Positions 11,620 to 22,989 of a stretch of DNA of 64,000 bases are shown here, piece after piece. The position numbers and the translations under genes were made by a program. This DNA comes from Pogostemon cablin (Eukaryota; Streptophyta; Magnoliopsida; Lamiales; Lamiaceae): assembly GCA_023678885.1 (NCBI GenBank), contig CM042955.1, forward strand, positions 34,318,088-34,382,087. The letters are read 5' to 3'. Under the pieces are notes generated by a model. It had not been told where the DNA came from. It made no database searches and saw only the letters and a program-made list of their open reading frames with translations. Each line of letters starts with the position of its first letter. Positions within the stretch are counted from its first letter, which is position 1.

Positions 11620-11760
11620 AATTCCGGCAGCAGGCGGCGGCGGTCAACAGCCGATCCAGCCGGCGGTCAACGGTCGGCCAACCCCGGTCAATGCCAGTCA
11701 ATGGTCGGTCAACTCCGGTCAACGCCGATCAACTCCGGTCCGGCAGGTGGGTGGGTGATG
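11620..11760. repeat. GC-rich cluster of degenerate CGGTCAAC repeats
   Basis: Roughly ten words of the form (C/T)CGGTCAA(C/T) or close variants, every 8-20 bases, sharply richer in GC than the flanks. The short open frames over it simply reflect the repeats. Confidence 0.6.
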
Positions 11761-12024
11761 GGTAGGGTTGGTGGTTTAAAAGTGTATGGAATTATAAAGT
11801 TATATTTGATATTTTACTTTAATATTTTGTATGTGAGAATAATTATTTAAATTTCTTTTATTTCATAGTAATTTAGGTTAAAAGTGTGTATCTATTAGTG
11901 ATTTTCCCCTATTTAAATTATTGAAAAATTTCCCTGCAAAATCAACAGAATAGTTGCCAAACTAAATAAAGGAAAATAAAATTTTAAAATTAGCAAAAGA
12001 AAACCTTTCTTCTTGTCTGACGCT

Positions 12025-12390
12025 TAAAAAAAAAAATTTTAACAACGGAATCTACCAACGGAATTTAATCCGTTTGTAATTATCAATGAATTAGCAACTA
12101 AAATGATATTTTTCTATTAGCAACGGAATACTAATAGATTTATTCTCTATTTTATCAACGTAATTCAATCCGTTGTTAATTAACAACGGATTACCAAGGG
12201 AATTTTTATATAAATTACCAACTGAACAGAATTTTTAGCAACGGATTACCAACGGAATTGATTTTTCGTTGCTAAAAATACCAACCACCACTTTACCAAT
12301 GGAAATTTATCAACGGATTCCGTTGCCAATCCATTGATATACTAATTTAATAATGAAATTAAGATTTTTGGCAACGGAATATTCCGTGTT
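12025..12390. repeat. AACGGA repeat cluster, possible CACTA transposon subterminal region
   Basis: About ten copies of CAACGGA(A/T)T in both orientations, including the palindrome-like AACGGATTCCGTTG near 12316. Clusters of short inverted words of this sort are typical of subterminal regions of plant CACTA (En/Spm) elements, where transposase binds. No CACTA terminus or transposase is seen, so this would be a remnant. Confidence 0.4.
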
Positions 12391-12969
12391 CCTCCAACGA
12401 GGGTGACTTGGACATGGGGGAGCAGGGTTCAGGTGTAGTGGAAGCTTGGGTGATGAGAGACAGGGGAAACAGAGTAGGAAAAGTGGGAGGGCCCCAAAAT
12501 GGGGACTGATAATGAGTTTTGGAAGATTGTCACACCAGGGGATATACTTAATTTTGTAATATTATAAAAAGTTTAAATAAACACAGTATTTAATTTCCGC
12601 ATGCAAATCCAAATGAGCTGATCAAAGTAATAGTCAGTCAATGTTAACAAAAAAAAAATTAATAAATACTAGCTTCGTTCGAAAATTGTTTGCATTTAAT
12701 TATGTTAACGACAAGTGTAGATGGTCAACACCTAAACCACCAAATAATATAAATACTCTAAGATTGAAAATTAGGCTAGCCGATTGATCGAGGTTTACTG
12801 GGAAGTTCCGACGACCAACCGATTAGCCGACTAATTCAATGGTCAAGATCAAGGTCCCAATTCATAACAAACGACGATTACCATCAAGTCACATCATGTA
12901 GTGGTAGATGACTTACTAAACCAAGTGTCGTCTCTTTGTTCAGGTGAGTCAATTCACACTATGACCCCC
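12391..12969. other. Non-coding sequence left of element B, possibly half of an older LTR
   Basis: No gene. The sequence resumes right of element B at 26104. That side carries a TATAAATA box (about 26186) with a pyrimidine-rich leader, and the left side has a TGTCACAC start near 12528. A solo LTR split by B is a possible reading, but no matching target duplication was found. Confidence 0.3.
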
Positions 12970-13307
12970 TGTTGGGGTCACGTGTTGCAGCACGTTACAA
13001 TTAGTGAATGAATATTGGGGTCACATTGCAGTTAGTTAGATTTTTATGTTTTACCTATTCTTATGGTGTTAAGTCTAGCGGGTTAGTGCTTTAGCTTTTC
13101 TGTTTGAGTCCCTATTTTTTAGTTGATTAGTTAATTAGTGGATAGTAGATTAGTTCTATAAATATTATATTTCACGTTGAGTCATGTACTTGAGATTTCA
13201 TCAATATAAGAGTCTTGCTGTTGTTGGCATGTACTTGAGATTTCATCAATATAAGAGTCTTGCTGTTGTTGGCAAACATATATCAATTTCATATCTTCAA
13301 GTTATCA
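12970..13307 (+). repeat. 5' LTR of element B with internal 45-bp tandem duplication
   Basis: 338 bp, TG...CA. Positions 13183-13227 and 13228-13272 are a direct duplication of 45 bp that is single in the 3' LTR. TATAAATA lies at 13157-13164. Confidence 0.92.
13157..13164 (+). promoter_or_regulatory. TATA box of LTR B
   Basis: TATAAATA; the same site is at 26008-26015 in the 3' LTR. Confidence 0.5.
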
Positions 13308-13308
13308 G

Positions 13309-13322
13309 TGGCATCAGAGCCA
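13309..13322 (+). other. Primer binding site of element B (initiator tRNA-Met type)
   Basis: TGGCATCAGAGCCA, one change from the usual copia TGGTATCAGAGCCA, one base after the LTR. Confidence 0.85.
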
Positions 13323-13446
13323 GGTTGACTGGTTTCTGGGGTACAAAGGGTTGTGTGTGAGAGAGAAAATTTTATGAGGGGAAACACTGGGGAAGTGAGG
13401 TTGAGAGTTTCACTGAGTTCATTTTTTTGCAGCAGCAATTTGAAGG

Positions 13447-13743
13447 ATGGCTGCGGAGAATTTTGTACAACCTGCGATTCCACGTTTCGATGGTCATTAT
13501 GATCATTGGAGCATGTTAATGGAGAATTTTATGAGATCAAAAGAATATTGGCAAGTCATTTTTAATGGAGTAAAAGAACCAACCGCAAGCACAATATTAA
13601 CGGATGCACAAAAATTGGAGTTGGAAGGACTACGTTTGAAGGATCTAAAAGCAAAGAATTACCTCTTCCAAGCTGTTGATCGTTCAATATTAGGAACCAT
13701 TCTTTGCAAGGATACATCTAAGGATATTTGGGATTCTGTCCCG
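13447..13743 (+). pseudogene. Element B gag, N-terminal part
   Basis: Starts MAAENFVQPAIPRFDGHYDH and contains WSMLMENFMRSKEYW, the usual start of the copia gag (UBN2/DUF4219) domain, through CKDTSKDIWDS. The frame then enters an inverted segment and stops. Gag forms the particle that holds the RNA. Continuation lies on the opposite strand at 13812-14100. Confidence 0.85.
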
Positions 13744-14107
13744 TCCTCTATCATCTCTTGTTGTGTAGTGATGTAGTGTTGAAGCCTCAAGGCCTGCTCT
13801 TCACTATCTTGCTATTTAATTTTCTGTCCATGGATCAATAGAGAACTTTGTAATTCATCAATTGAGAGTTTCTCAACATCATTGGCTTCCTCAATAGCAC
13901 AAACAATAAAATTAAATTTTGGAGTCATTGAACGGAGTATCTTCTCAACTATTGCGACTTCTTCCTTCTTTTCACCATGAATCCGCATCTTGTTGACGAT
14001 TGCCATCGTTCGAGAGAAATAATCTATGACAGATTCTCCCAATTTCATCCGAAGCATTTCAAACTCCGAACGAAGTGCTTGAAGCTGCTGCCTCTTTGCC
14101 CTTGTAG
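13744..14107 (-). pseudogene. Inverted middle segment of element B gag
   Basis: Read on the minus strand, 14100-13812 encodes the expected next part of copia gag: FEMLRMKLGESVIDYFSR, MTPKFNFIVCAIEEAND and LSIDELQSSLLIHGQK. The flanking gag on both sides is plus strand, so about 360 bp have been flipped inside the gene. Left junction near GGATTCTGTC/CCGTCC, right junction near TTGTAGAG/CCAGGG. This breaks Gag. Confidence 0.85.
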
Positions 14108-15087
14108 AGCCAGGGAGAGGAAGAGGAAATAATGATCATGGACACACACAACACCATGAACATCAGTTTCATGAAAGAGGAAATGGATGAGGTCGAGGTC
14201 GAGGTCGTGGAGGCCATCATACATCTAAGTCAGCAGACAAATCTAATGTGGAGTGCTACAAATGTCATAGGTATGGTCATTACCAATCGGAGTGTCCAAC
14301 CAATTCAGACAAACAAAATGGAGAAAGAAGCAATTTTGCAAAAAATGAAGAAGAGGTTTCTCTCTTGATGGTATGTCACGAGAAAGAAAAAATGTATCAA
14401 AACATGTGGTACTTAGACATGGGCTGCAGTAACCACATGTGTGGCGATAAAGAAGCATTTTCAGAGTTGGATGACTCATTCCGGAGCACTGTCAAGTTTG
14501 GAAATAACTCCATTGTAGCTGTTATGGGCAAAGGAAGGGTTGCTATTCATACGAAGGATAACTTCAGCCACACCATCTCAAATGTTCTTTTTGTCCCGGA
14601 CTTAAAGACCAACCTTCTCAACTTGGGCCAATTGCAAGAGAAAGGCTACACTATTTCTATAAAGGGTGGAGTGTGTCAAATTCAAGATTCAAAGTTGGGT
14701 TTAATTGCTCAAGTCAAGATGACGGCAAACCGAAAGTTCCCCCTCTATCTTAAAAATCAGACTCATTCATGTTTATCAGCAAGAATCGCTGATTCTTCAT
14801 GGTTGTGGCATTTTTGCTATGGCCATCTAAACTTTAGTGGATTGAAGACTTTACAGCAGAAGAGTATGGTGGATGGTCTTCCTCAATTTACCTCTCCAAC
14901 AAAAGTTTGTGAAGATTATGATGTTAGCAAACAACATCAAAATCAATTTCCTCAAGGAAAATCATGGAGAGCATCAACACAATTGAAGCTGGTTCATTCG
15001 GATATTTGTGGACCAATAAATTCAACTTCAAGTGGAGGTAAAAGATATTTCATAAGTTTCATTGATGATTTTAGTCGGAAAATATGA
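14108..15087 (+). pseudogene. Element B gag zinc knuckle, protease and start of integrase
   Basis: After an Arg/Gly-rich stretch comes the CCHC knuckle CYKCHRYGHYQSEC (RNA binding). The protease site follows at WYLDMGCSNHMCG, where the usual DTG or DSG is DMG, so catalysis is doubtful. The GAG-pre-integrase block has WLWHFCYGHLNFSGL. The integrase core starts with LKLVHSDICGP (first catalytic Asp) and FISFIDDFSRK and then meets a frameshift at about 15085. The family cuts Gag-Pol and inserts cDNA into the genome. Confidence 0.88.
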
Positions 15088-15394
15088 GTGTTTCATAGTG
15101 CCCATTCTTCAAGAGAAGTCAGAAGCACTTGCAGCCTTTAAAAGCTATAAAGTGTTTGCTGAAAAAGAAGTTGGCAAATCATTGAAAATCTTGCGGACTG
15201 ATCGTGGAGGAGAATACACTTCACATGAATTTGTAAATTTTTGTGAGGGTAATGGAATCAAGAGGCAACTTACTGCAGCATATTCTCCACAGCAAAATGG
15301 AGTTTGCGAGCGGAAAACTCGCACCATATTGAACATGGTCAAAAGCTTGCTGTCAAGTAGTGGCATGCCAAATATTTTTGGCCTAAAGTGGTGA
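15062..15394 (+). pseudogene. Element B integrase core, second part
   Basis: Carries ILRTDRGGEYTSHEF (second Asp) and AAYSPQQNGVCERK (catalytic Glu), the D-D-E set of retroviral integrases. It is offset in frame from the preceding segment and ends at a stop after FGLKW. Confidence 0.88.
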
Positions 15395-15411
15395 ATTAGA
15401 GCGTTCATATT

Positions 15412-15801
15412 TTGAATAGAAGTCCCACATTTTCTGTTCAAAATATGACACCGGAGGAAGCATGGAGTGGACGCCGGACAACAATCGCACATTTTAGAAT
15501 TTTTGGATGTGTTGCCTACGCCCATGTTCCGGACCAGAGAAGGATAAAGCTTGATGATAAAGGAGTAAAGTGTATTTTTCTTGGTGTTGCTGATCAGTCA
15601 AAAGCTTACAAGCTTTACAATCCTAACTCTAAAAAGGTTATTATCAGCCGTGACGTCATCTTTGATGATGGAAATTTCTGGCTGTGGAAAATAAATATTT
15701 CCAACCATCAAATTCTTACTAGTTTTGATGAAGAAAGTGAGGAGGAGAGGCCACAAGGGGAGCTATACCAAGAAAAACCCCGGACATTCAAAACTCACTA
15801 G
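15412..15801 (+). pseudogene. Element B integrase C-terminal region and linker to RT
   Basis: MTPEEAWSGRR, FRIFGCVAYAHVP and GVKCIFLGVADQSKAYKLY are the usual post-core integrase blocks of plant copia elements. An acidic linker follows. Stop codons at 15799-15801 and 15972-15974 lie before RT. Confidence 0.82.
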
Positions 15802-16851
15802 AAGTTGAATCTATTGAAGTACGAAGAAGAGAACGCGTAAGGAAAAGACCAGCGTGGATGATGGACTGTGAGGTAATGGGGATTAACCAAATTGAGGATC
15901 CTATCACACACTTTGCTTTATTTTCAGATTGTGATCCTACAGATTTCGAGGAGGCTGTCAAAGACTCAAAATAGAGAAAAGCAATAGATGAAGAAATCGC
16001 TGCCATTGAATGGAACAATACATGGGAGTTGATCAATCTTCCGAGAGGCCATAAGACTATTGGTGTCAAATGGGTGTACAAAACTAAACTGAAGGAGAAT
16101 GGCGAAGTTGACAAGTACAAGACACGCCTCGTGGCAAAAGGCTATCGTAAAAAAATATGGTGTGGATTATACAGAATTCTTTGCCCCTGTTTCTAGACAT
16201 GATACAGTTCGACTTGTGATAGCGATGGCAGTACAACACTCATGGCCAATTTTCAAATTGGATGTGAAATCTGCATTTTTGCATGGTGATCTTGAAAAAG
16301 AGGTATTTGTTGATCAACTCCCTGGTTATGTAAAATTTGGCAATGAAGATAAGGTTTACAAACTTAAGAAGGCGTTATATGGGCTAAAACAAGCACCACG
16401 TGCTTGCTATTGTCGCATAAATGCTTACTTTTGTAAGGAAGGATTTAACAAGTGTCCATATGAGCATACACTTTATGTTAAAGGTGGAGATGGAGGTAAA
16501 TTGATCATTGTGTGCTTATATGTTGATGATCTTATTTTTACGGGAAATAATAATATCATGTTTGAGGAATTCAAAAAATCTATGGTGGCTGAATTTGACA
16601 TGTCTGACCTTGGAATGATGCATTATTATTTGGGAATAGAAGTGGTGCAATCTGTATGTGGGATTTTTATTTCTCAAAGGAAGTATGTGAAAGAGATTTT
16701 AGAGAGGTTTCAGATGAAAAATTGCAATCCTGTTAGCACACCAACTGAAGCAGGTTTGAGGCTTGTACGTGATCCTGGAGGAAAGAAAATTGACCACATT
16801 ATACAAATAAATGGTGGGAAGTTTGATGTACGTGACAGCCACAAGGCCTGA
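15802..16851 (+). pseudogene. Element B reverse transcriptase
   Basis: The start of the domain (NNTWELINLP..., GVKWVYKTK) lies near 16016-16090. Then FFAPVSRHDTVRLVIAMA, LDVKSAFLHGDLEKEVF, KALYGLKQAPRACY and the active site CLYVDDLIF follow (YVDD at about 16521-16532). A frameshift near 16810 separates it from RNase H. The enzyme copies element RNA into DNA in the particle. Confidence 0.9.
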
Positions 16852-17470
16852 TATAATGTATGCTGTGAGTCTCATTAGCAGGTACATGGAATGTCCAAGA
16901 GAGGTACATCTTATATCTGTCAAAAGAATATTACGATACTTGCAAGGCACTGCCGAATATGGATTGTTTTATAAGAAAGAAGAAAAATTCAAGTTAATTG
17001 GCTATACCGATAGTGATTATGCTGGAGATCAAGATGATAGAAAGAGCACTTCGGGGTATGCCTTTATGCTTGGTTCAGGAGTTGTTTCATGGTCTTCGAA
17101 GAAGCAACCAATTGTGACGTTATCGACGACGGAGGCTGAGTTCATGGCAGCAACTTCATGTGCTTGCCAAGCTATTTGGTTGAGAAACATTCTTGAAGAG
17201 ATACACTTCAAGCAAGATGAAGCCACTCATATTTATTGTGACAGCAATTCAACAATTAAACTCTCTAAGAATCCTATGTTTTTTAGGCGCAGCAAACATA
17301 TTGGAGAGAAGTATCATTTTTTGAGAGATCTTTCCAATGATGGGATCATTTGTCTAAGTTTCTGCAGAAGTGAAGACCAAGTTGCTGATATATTCACTAA
17401 ATCCCTAAAAGTGTCCTTTTTTCGGAAGTTACGTGACTTGCTTGATGTGTGTGCTTTTGGTCTAAACTGA
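16811..17470 (+). pseudogene. Element B RT C-terminus and RNase H
   Basis: MVGSLMYVTATRPDIMYAV is followed by the copia RNase H blocks YTDSDYAGDQDDRKSTSGY, TLSTTEAEFMAAT, IYCDSNSTIKLSKNP and VADIFTKSL. Ends TAA? no, TGA at 17468-17470, 4 bases before the insertion of element D. Confidence 0.9.
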
Positions 17471-17474
17471 AAGT

Positions 17475-18870
17475 TGTTGGATTGTATACTAAAAGTCTAG
17501 CTTTTTGTATGAACAATGTTATAACAATTAATTTGAAATGAGAATCATATGATCAAATGATTGCATCTTATAATTTATTTATATGTTCGATGCAATAGTC
17601 CACTTACTTTATACTGTAGATAATATATTGTGCGACAACACGCGAAAGATCATATTATCGATTTTCTTATAAAGTATAAATAGATGCTCACAATCGAGAT
17701 AGACGGGGACTCTCTGTCGGGATGGTTGTAGTGTGGTTTGGTATTAGCTTGTCTTGGCTATAGAATCACATTAGTGCACTTGTGTGTATTGAGCAGGACC
17801 GCTAGAGATCGTTCGACTTATACTAACTTATAGGAGAACTTGATCTCAGTTATTATGGAAGTTCGTGCTCTTAATCCCTATACAATAACCTCGACACGTA
17901 GGGCAGTATGTATTTCTTTGATTCATCAATGGGTGAGATTTACATGTAATTAAATCAACAAACTCGATGAGTTGGGAAATAGTGCTGTCTCTATGGTGTG
18001 CTGTTGATTGTAGAAGGAATCCGTGTCCGTCATAGGTTGATGATGTCCCCTTGAGGAGCTCATAAGGATTATCATGTAAACCCTGCAGGTGAAATTTATT
18101 CCGACATGATAATGAGGTTGAGTGGTACTACTCTTGGATGAGATATTAATTAATTGAGTTGTCAGTAACTTAAATTAATTAATGGACATTGTATATCTTA
18201 AACATGGGGAGACTAACGGGCTCATAATAAGAAGGAGCCCAAAACGTAATTTTGGGATTGGTACGGTAGTGCAATAATAATATTTTAGTGGAATATATTA
18301 TTATTATTGGACTTAAGTATAAGCTTTGGGCTAAGCTTGGATACTTAAGCCCAATGGAGGCCCAACCCAATTTCTCCTCCTGGTCCTGCTGTAGCCCATG
18401 TATATAAGTCACCTCAACTTATCTGGAACCCTAATCTAATCTAACTGATTATTCACGTGTGATGAGGGTTGAGAGCAGATTGAGGAGGTCTCGTAGATCG
18501 TCGCCCACACGACGTCGAGATCGGACTTGGGACATACGGCAGAAGATCAGAAGGTAGTTTGCTGCTGCTGTCCGCCATCTTGCGAAATTGATATAAAATC
18601 ATAAATTACTCAGAATTTAATGATCAATATACTGATGGAAATCTGTTGAAGAAGGATCGTCTGACCATAAAGATCATTCAATTCCGACATCAGACGAGGA
18701 AGTTATTGTCATTCTCGTGGGACTGCGCAGGCTGCCTGCGAGAATCAATCTTCATCAACATACCTTGGTGAACGGTAATCGTTTCTATGATTTATTGCTT
18801 CCGCTGTGATAGAAACGCATGGTATGAATCCCTAACGGGTCACGTTAATCAAATGATCCAAGCACCAATA
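17475..18870 (+). repeat. 5' LTR of element D
   Basis: 1396 bp from TGTTGGATTG to AGCACCAATA (3' copy ends CTCCAACA). Nearly identical to 24391-25787. A TATATAAG box is at 18401-18408. The 77-codon minus-strand reading frame inside is present in both LTRs and looks like chance. Confidence 0.92.
18401..18408 (+). promoter_or_regulatory. TATA box of LTR D
   Basis: TATATAAG, followed by a leader with CT- and purine-rich stretches; same at 25317-25324 in the 3' LTR. Confidence 0.5.
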
Positions 18871-18872
18871 AT

Positions 18873-18883
18873 TGGTATCAGAG
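18873..18883 (+). other. Primer binding site of element D (tRNA-Met type)
   Basis: TGGTATCAGAG, two bases after the LTR; matches the copia standard. Confidence 0.88.
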
Positions 18884-19503
18884 TTTCGGTTTCGTGGTGA
18901 AGCGTGACACGTTAGGCTAGGGTTTATGTGATTAATTTTTCGAAATTAGGATCACATGTTTAGGGTTTTGATTTTACTGCGCAAACCATGAATATCTCTA
19001 TGTGAAATGTACCCTATATCATATCTGTTCGTTGATGGTTGTGTGTGAGAGGATTCGACGAAAACTGTTCGTCAATTTCACATGGAAGGAAGAAATTGAG
19101 AGAAAATCCAGTGACGTGATATTTCAGAGGCAATTACCGAAGTTTCAACCGTCGGATCAAGCTGAATTTTTGTCAGCATGTTCGAATTTTGTGGATGTAC
19201 ATTCTGAACGGTGAAGATCGTATTTGGAGTTTTGTGTAGTTAGGTATACGCTGAAAACAGAAGCAGTTTTTTGGGCGATTCTGTTCTGCGTAGTCGAGGG
19301 AAAAGAGCTGTTCTCACAATCTAACCGTTGGATCGACCTGTAATTTGGACAGCATGTTCAAAACTCACAGGCGTAGATTTTGGATGGTGGAGATTGGATT
19401 CGCAAGTTCCTACAGTTGCGAACCCTGAACGACAGTTGATGTAGTTTGATGTTGCGCGTTGGGCTGAACTTGGTTCCGTGCAAGTAAGCCCTTGGACAAG
19501 CGA
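18884..19503 (+). other. Leader of element D without recognisable gag
   Basis: Where gag should begin there is no gag signature. Words such as TTCTG(A/G)ACGG and CAACCGTCGGATC recur around 19140-19340, hinting at older internal duplication. Confidence 0.5.
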
Positions 19504-19922
19504 CAGTTCGAGCGGATTTGCATCAGGTTCGATTGGTCTACATCAGGTTCGATCGATGTTGCACCAGGTTCGAGCGGATTTGCATCAGGTTCGATTGGTT
19601 TGCATCAGGTTCGATCGATGCTGCACCAGATTCGAGCGGGTCTGCATCAGGTTCGATTGGTCTGCATCAGGTTCGATCGATGCTGCACCAGGTTCGAGCG
19701 GGTCTGCATCAGGTTCGATTGGTCTGCATCAGGTTCGATCGATGTTGCACCAGGTTCGAGCGTATTTGCATCAGGTTCGATTGGTTTGCATCAGGTTCGA
19801 TCGATGCTGCACCAGGTTCGAGCGGGTCTGTATCAGGTTCGATTGGTCTGCATCAGGTTCGATCAATGCTGCACCAGGTTCGAGCGGGTCTGCATCAAGT
19901 TCGACTGGTCTGCATCAGGTTC
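19504..19922 (+). repeat. 62-bp minisatellite of CAGGTTCGA units in element D
   Basis: About 6.7 copies of a 62-bp unit made of three 20-21-bp subunits: CATCAGGTTCGATTGGTCTG, then CATCAGGTTCGATCGATGCT plus G, then CACCAGGTTCGAGCGGGTCT plus G. All three forward frames stay open across it because no subunit has a stop in any frame, so the frames of 145-179 codons seen here are repeat artefacts unless shown otherwise. The core GGTTCGA is that of the gypsy and E arrays. Confidence 0.92.
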
Positions 19923-20415
19923 CGCGTGAGTCTTCACAATATGATCGGGCAGGGTGCCAGAGTGGTGGAGCAGGCTGCTGGGAGGTCGATCCCCATCGCA
20001 GTTGTCCGTATTCGTGATTGGTGGCGAACAATCGAATTCACTGTTATATAACTGTTATAATTGATTTATTAATTGATTATTGTTATATATGTATGCATGA
20101 TTCTCTATGATTTATTGCCTTAAATAGAAGCATGCTAGATTGCGTATTATATTTGGTATATTATATGCATGTATGTTGGAGTGTTGATCAAGTCAACTTA
20201 TTTTTGGCAATTTATTTCCTTATATATAACTGCTATAATTGTTTTATTGGTCAATTATTGTTATATATTTGGAAGTATGAACATGCTAGGTTGCATATTT
20301 TATTCTGAAATATTATATGCATGTAAAAACCCTCGGTCTTAAATAACTAAGTGGGAGAGAGGATTGGTAATTAATTCCCACGGCCTCCATTATTGGTTTG
20401 TAAGTGATGTGAGTA

Positions 20416-20596
20416 AACTTGCGCGTTGGCAATAGAGCCTTCCTCCCTAACGGATGAGTTTATTCACGGATCACTGGTACAAACTTCTTTAAATAATTAT
20501 TGTTTGTAATGTGATGCATATGGACTTGCGCGTTGGCTATAGTGCCTTCCTCCCTAACGGATGAGCTTATATGCGGTTCACTAGTACAAACTTATA
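20416..20596 (+). repeat. Direct duplication of about 77 bp in element D
   Basis: 20416-20492 and 20523-20596 share ACTTGCGCGTTGGC, GCCTTCCTCCCTAACGGATG and CACT(G/A)GTACAAACTT. A diverged third piece (CTCCCCAACGGAGTCACT) lies near 20720. Non-coding. Confidence 0.75.
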
Positions 20597-21879
20597 TAAT
20601 TGATGGTTGTAGAAAGTTATCTGAGCACGTGTGTACTTCTCCAACAGTAAGGCACATAAGCTTGGGCAGCGGACTTGGAATCAAATAATGGTGCACACTT
20701 AGATGTAAATAATTAGTATCCTCCCCAACGGAGTCACTGCTATTATTTGCATAGCTAAAGAGGAACCGACTATTAATTATTTTGTCATGAAGTTAGGTTG
20801 ACAAATGAAATTAATGGGTAAAACCTTCTCTTGTAAATGTTCGGGTTTGTAAACGTCCACACTAACGTGGCTTGCAGACTCACGGTGCTTGAGATGTCGG
20901 TGAATTTTATTTTTATATTGTTTTGAGGGAATCAATATAAAAGGATAAAATTCGAAGTTTTGATCGGTAAATTAATTTATGATTCTCTGATTTTCAAATG
21001 GTTTTATCTCACATATTATTAACCAAAAGAAATTATATTTACTTGTCCAAATTAGATGATTAGAAAAGAATCTTGGTTTTGAATTTTACTGCTTAAGAAA
21101 ATACATGTGTGTTCTCACAAGGGACGTCTCATGATGCCTATTAAAGTCTCTAGTGAAGAGATGAGAGGTTCATAGAAATATGATGGTCTCATGTAACTCT
21201 TCGGATACTTGAGTAAGTTAAAAGGCAGAAGATCATGATTTAATTTGATGAATGAATTGGGAAAGCATGGAGTATAAATTGAAGGGAAACCTAGATCAAT
21301 TTAATTCTCCGTGAATTGCCTAGATGTTTTTGAGTAGGTTCCACCTGAATTACAATAGGATGTATATGGTGGATAACTTCTGGCAAAACATGTGGCAAAG
21401 GAAAGACATTTTCATCATAATGTGAACAAGTTTTATATCTTATTCACTAGTTGTTTAAAACATGATTAGTGATGGCATTTACTGACACGAAGTGTGTAGA
21501 TACTGGAATCACTAAATGTTTATTACTAAGTGAGGATAAGATTGTTATGACATGGGTAAAACTACAAGAGTAGTGGCTATTGCAGTGGGAGTTGTCTATT
21601 TATCTAATGACATGAGTAGACGTTTGATTATGAAAAATTATTTTACGTACGTTTTCATAGAAAGAAGTTGATTTCGGTTTCTATGCATTAATAGATGGAT
21701 ACTCCATTTCATTTAAATGACATGGTCATTATAATGAAGGATAGAGTTGTAATCTGTTATTGTACGTTGGTGAACAATTTGTATACTCTTAAATCATGTA
21801 TATTCTACAGATGCAACAAATAGTAATTAATAATGAATCTTCTAATCTTAGTAAGAGAAAGATACCTTCGGATATGAAC

Positions 21880-22500
21880 TAAACATATATTTGGCATCTA
21901 AGATTAGATCATTTTACTTGAGTAGGATTCAAAAGTTGATAGCCGATAGACCCTTAGGTTTATCTGAAGTGAAAACTATCTGACTTTCGAGTCTTGCTTG
22001 GGAGTAAAAATGACTAATTGCTTTTTCAAGGCAAAGGGGTGCAGAACCAAAGATATATATATTGGAATTAGTTCATTATGATTTATGTGGTCCTAAGATT
22101 GTCCGGATGAGAGGTGGATATGAATATTCGTCAATCGATGATTATTCTAGATACCGATATATTTATTTGATGCACTGCATGTCTAAGTTCTTTGATTAAT
22201 TCAAGAATTGCAAGGCTGGTACAGTGAAGCGTCATGGAAAATATATCAAGTAATGACGATTTAATCGTCATTACGAGTACCTCTTAGGATAGTTAGGAGC
22301 TATTAATCAGAGGATGAGATTAAATCTCAAGTGGTCTACACCGGGCATGCCCCAGCTGAATGGTGTGGTGGATAGAAGGAATAAGACTCTTATGGTAATG
22401 ATTAGATAGATGATGAATTATTTGAAATTACTTAATTCATTTTATGGATAAGCCCTAGAAACAGTAATTTATTTGAATGTTTGTCTGTTTGTGGGATATG
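21880..22500 (+). pseudogene. Element D integrase remnant
   Basis: Conceptual reading with stops and shifts gives YIWHLRLDHF (pre-integrase), ESCLG..MT (zinc region), LELVHYDLCGP and DDYSRYRYIYL (first Asp region), then WSTPGMPQLNGVVDRRNKTL, where the catalytic Glu of the usual NGV(A/S)ER is Asp. More than six in-frame stops. Not functional. Confidence 0.75.
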
Positions 22501-22989
22501 CTATAAAAATGAAGGTGATTTATTTAGTCTAAAAGATCGAAGGGTGATTGTTAACACAAACACTAGATTTTTGGAAAGAGACTATGTATTAAATCATAAA
22601 CTCATGTATAAATTGTTCTAAAGGAAGTGAGAGAGAAAAACACAAAGTATAAGTACCAAGTGTACAAGAGGATATACCACAAGGTAAACTGCAACGCGTG
22701 TCACGTCTGATACACAATTGCATGTAGTGCCTTGTCATAGTGGGAGGGTTCTTCGACAACTTGTAAGATACATGTTTTGGGAAAGTCGTGAGACTTGGTC
22801 CCTCGCAAATATGAAATGGACCCACGGATACGACGAAGCACTACAAGTTAGAAATGCCAAATCCTAGCAAAGTGCAATGAATATTAAAATAGAATCGATG
22901 GATTTTAAATTAGGTCTGGATGCTTGTTGAACCGCTAAATGGCGTAAAAGCCATTGAAAACGGGCATGCAAGAATAAAAGAGGATCATA

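Noticed and set aside
18179..18412. 77-codon minus-strand frame, repeated at 25095-25328
   Set aside because: Present in both LTRs of D because they are copies; no domain or start context.
19950..20012. tRNA-like stretch after the minisatellite
   Set aside because: GGTGCCAGAGTGGTGGAGC and GGTCGATCCCC look tRNA-like, but the arms cannot be folded into a cloverleaf with a proper acceptor stem.
19478..20051. Genes for 145-179-residue repeat proteins
   Set aside because: All three forward frames are open only because the 62-bp unit has no stop; no leader, domain or supporting context.
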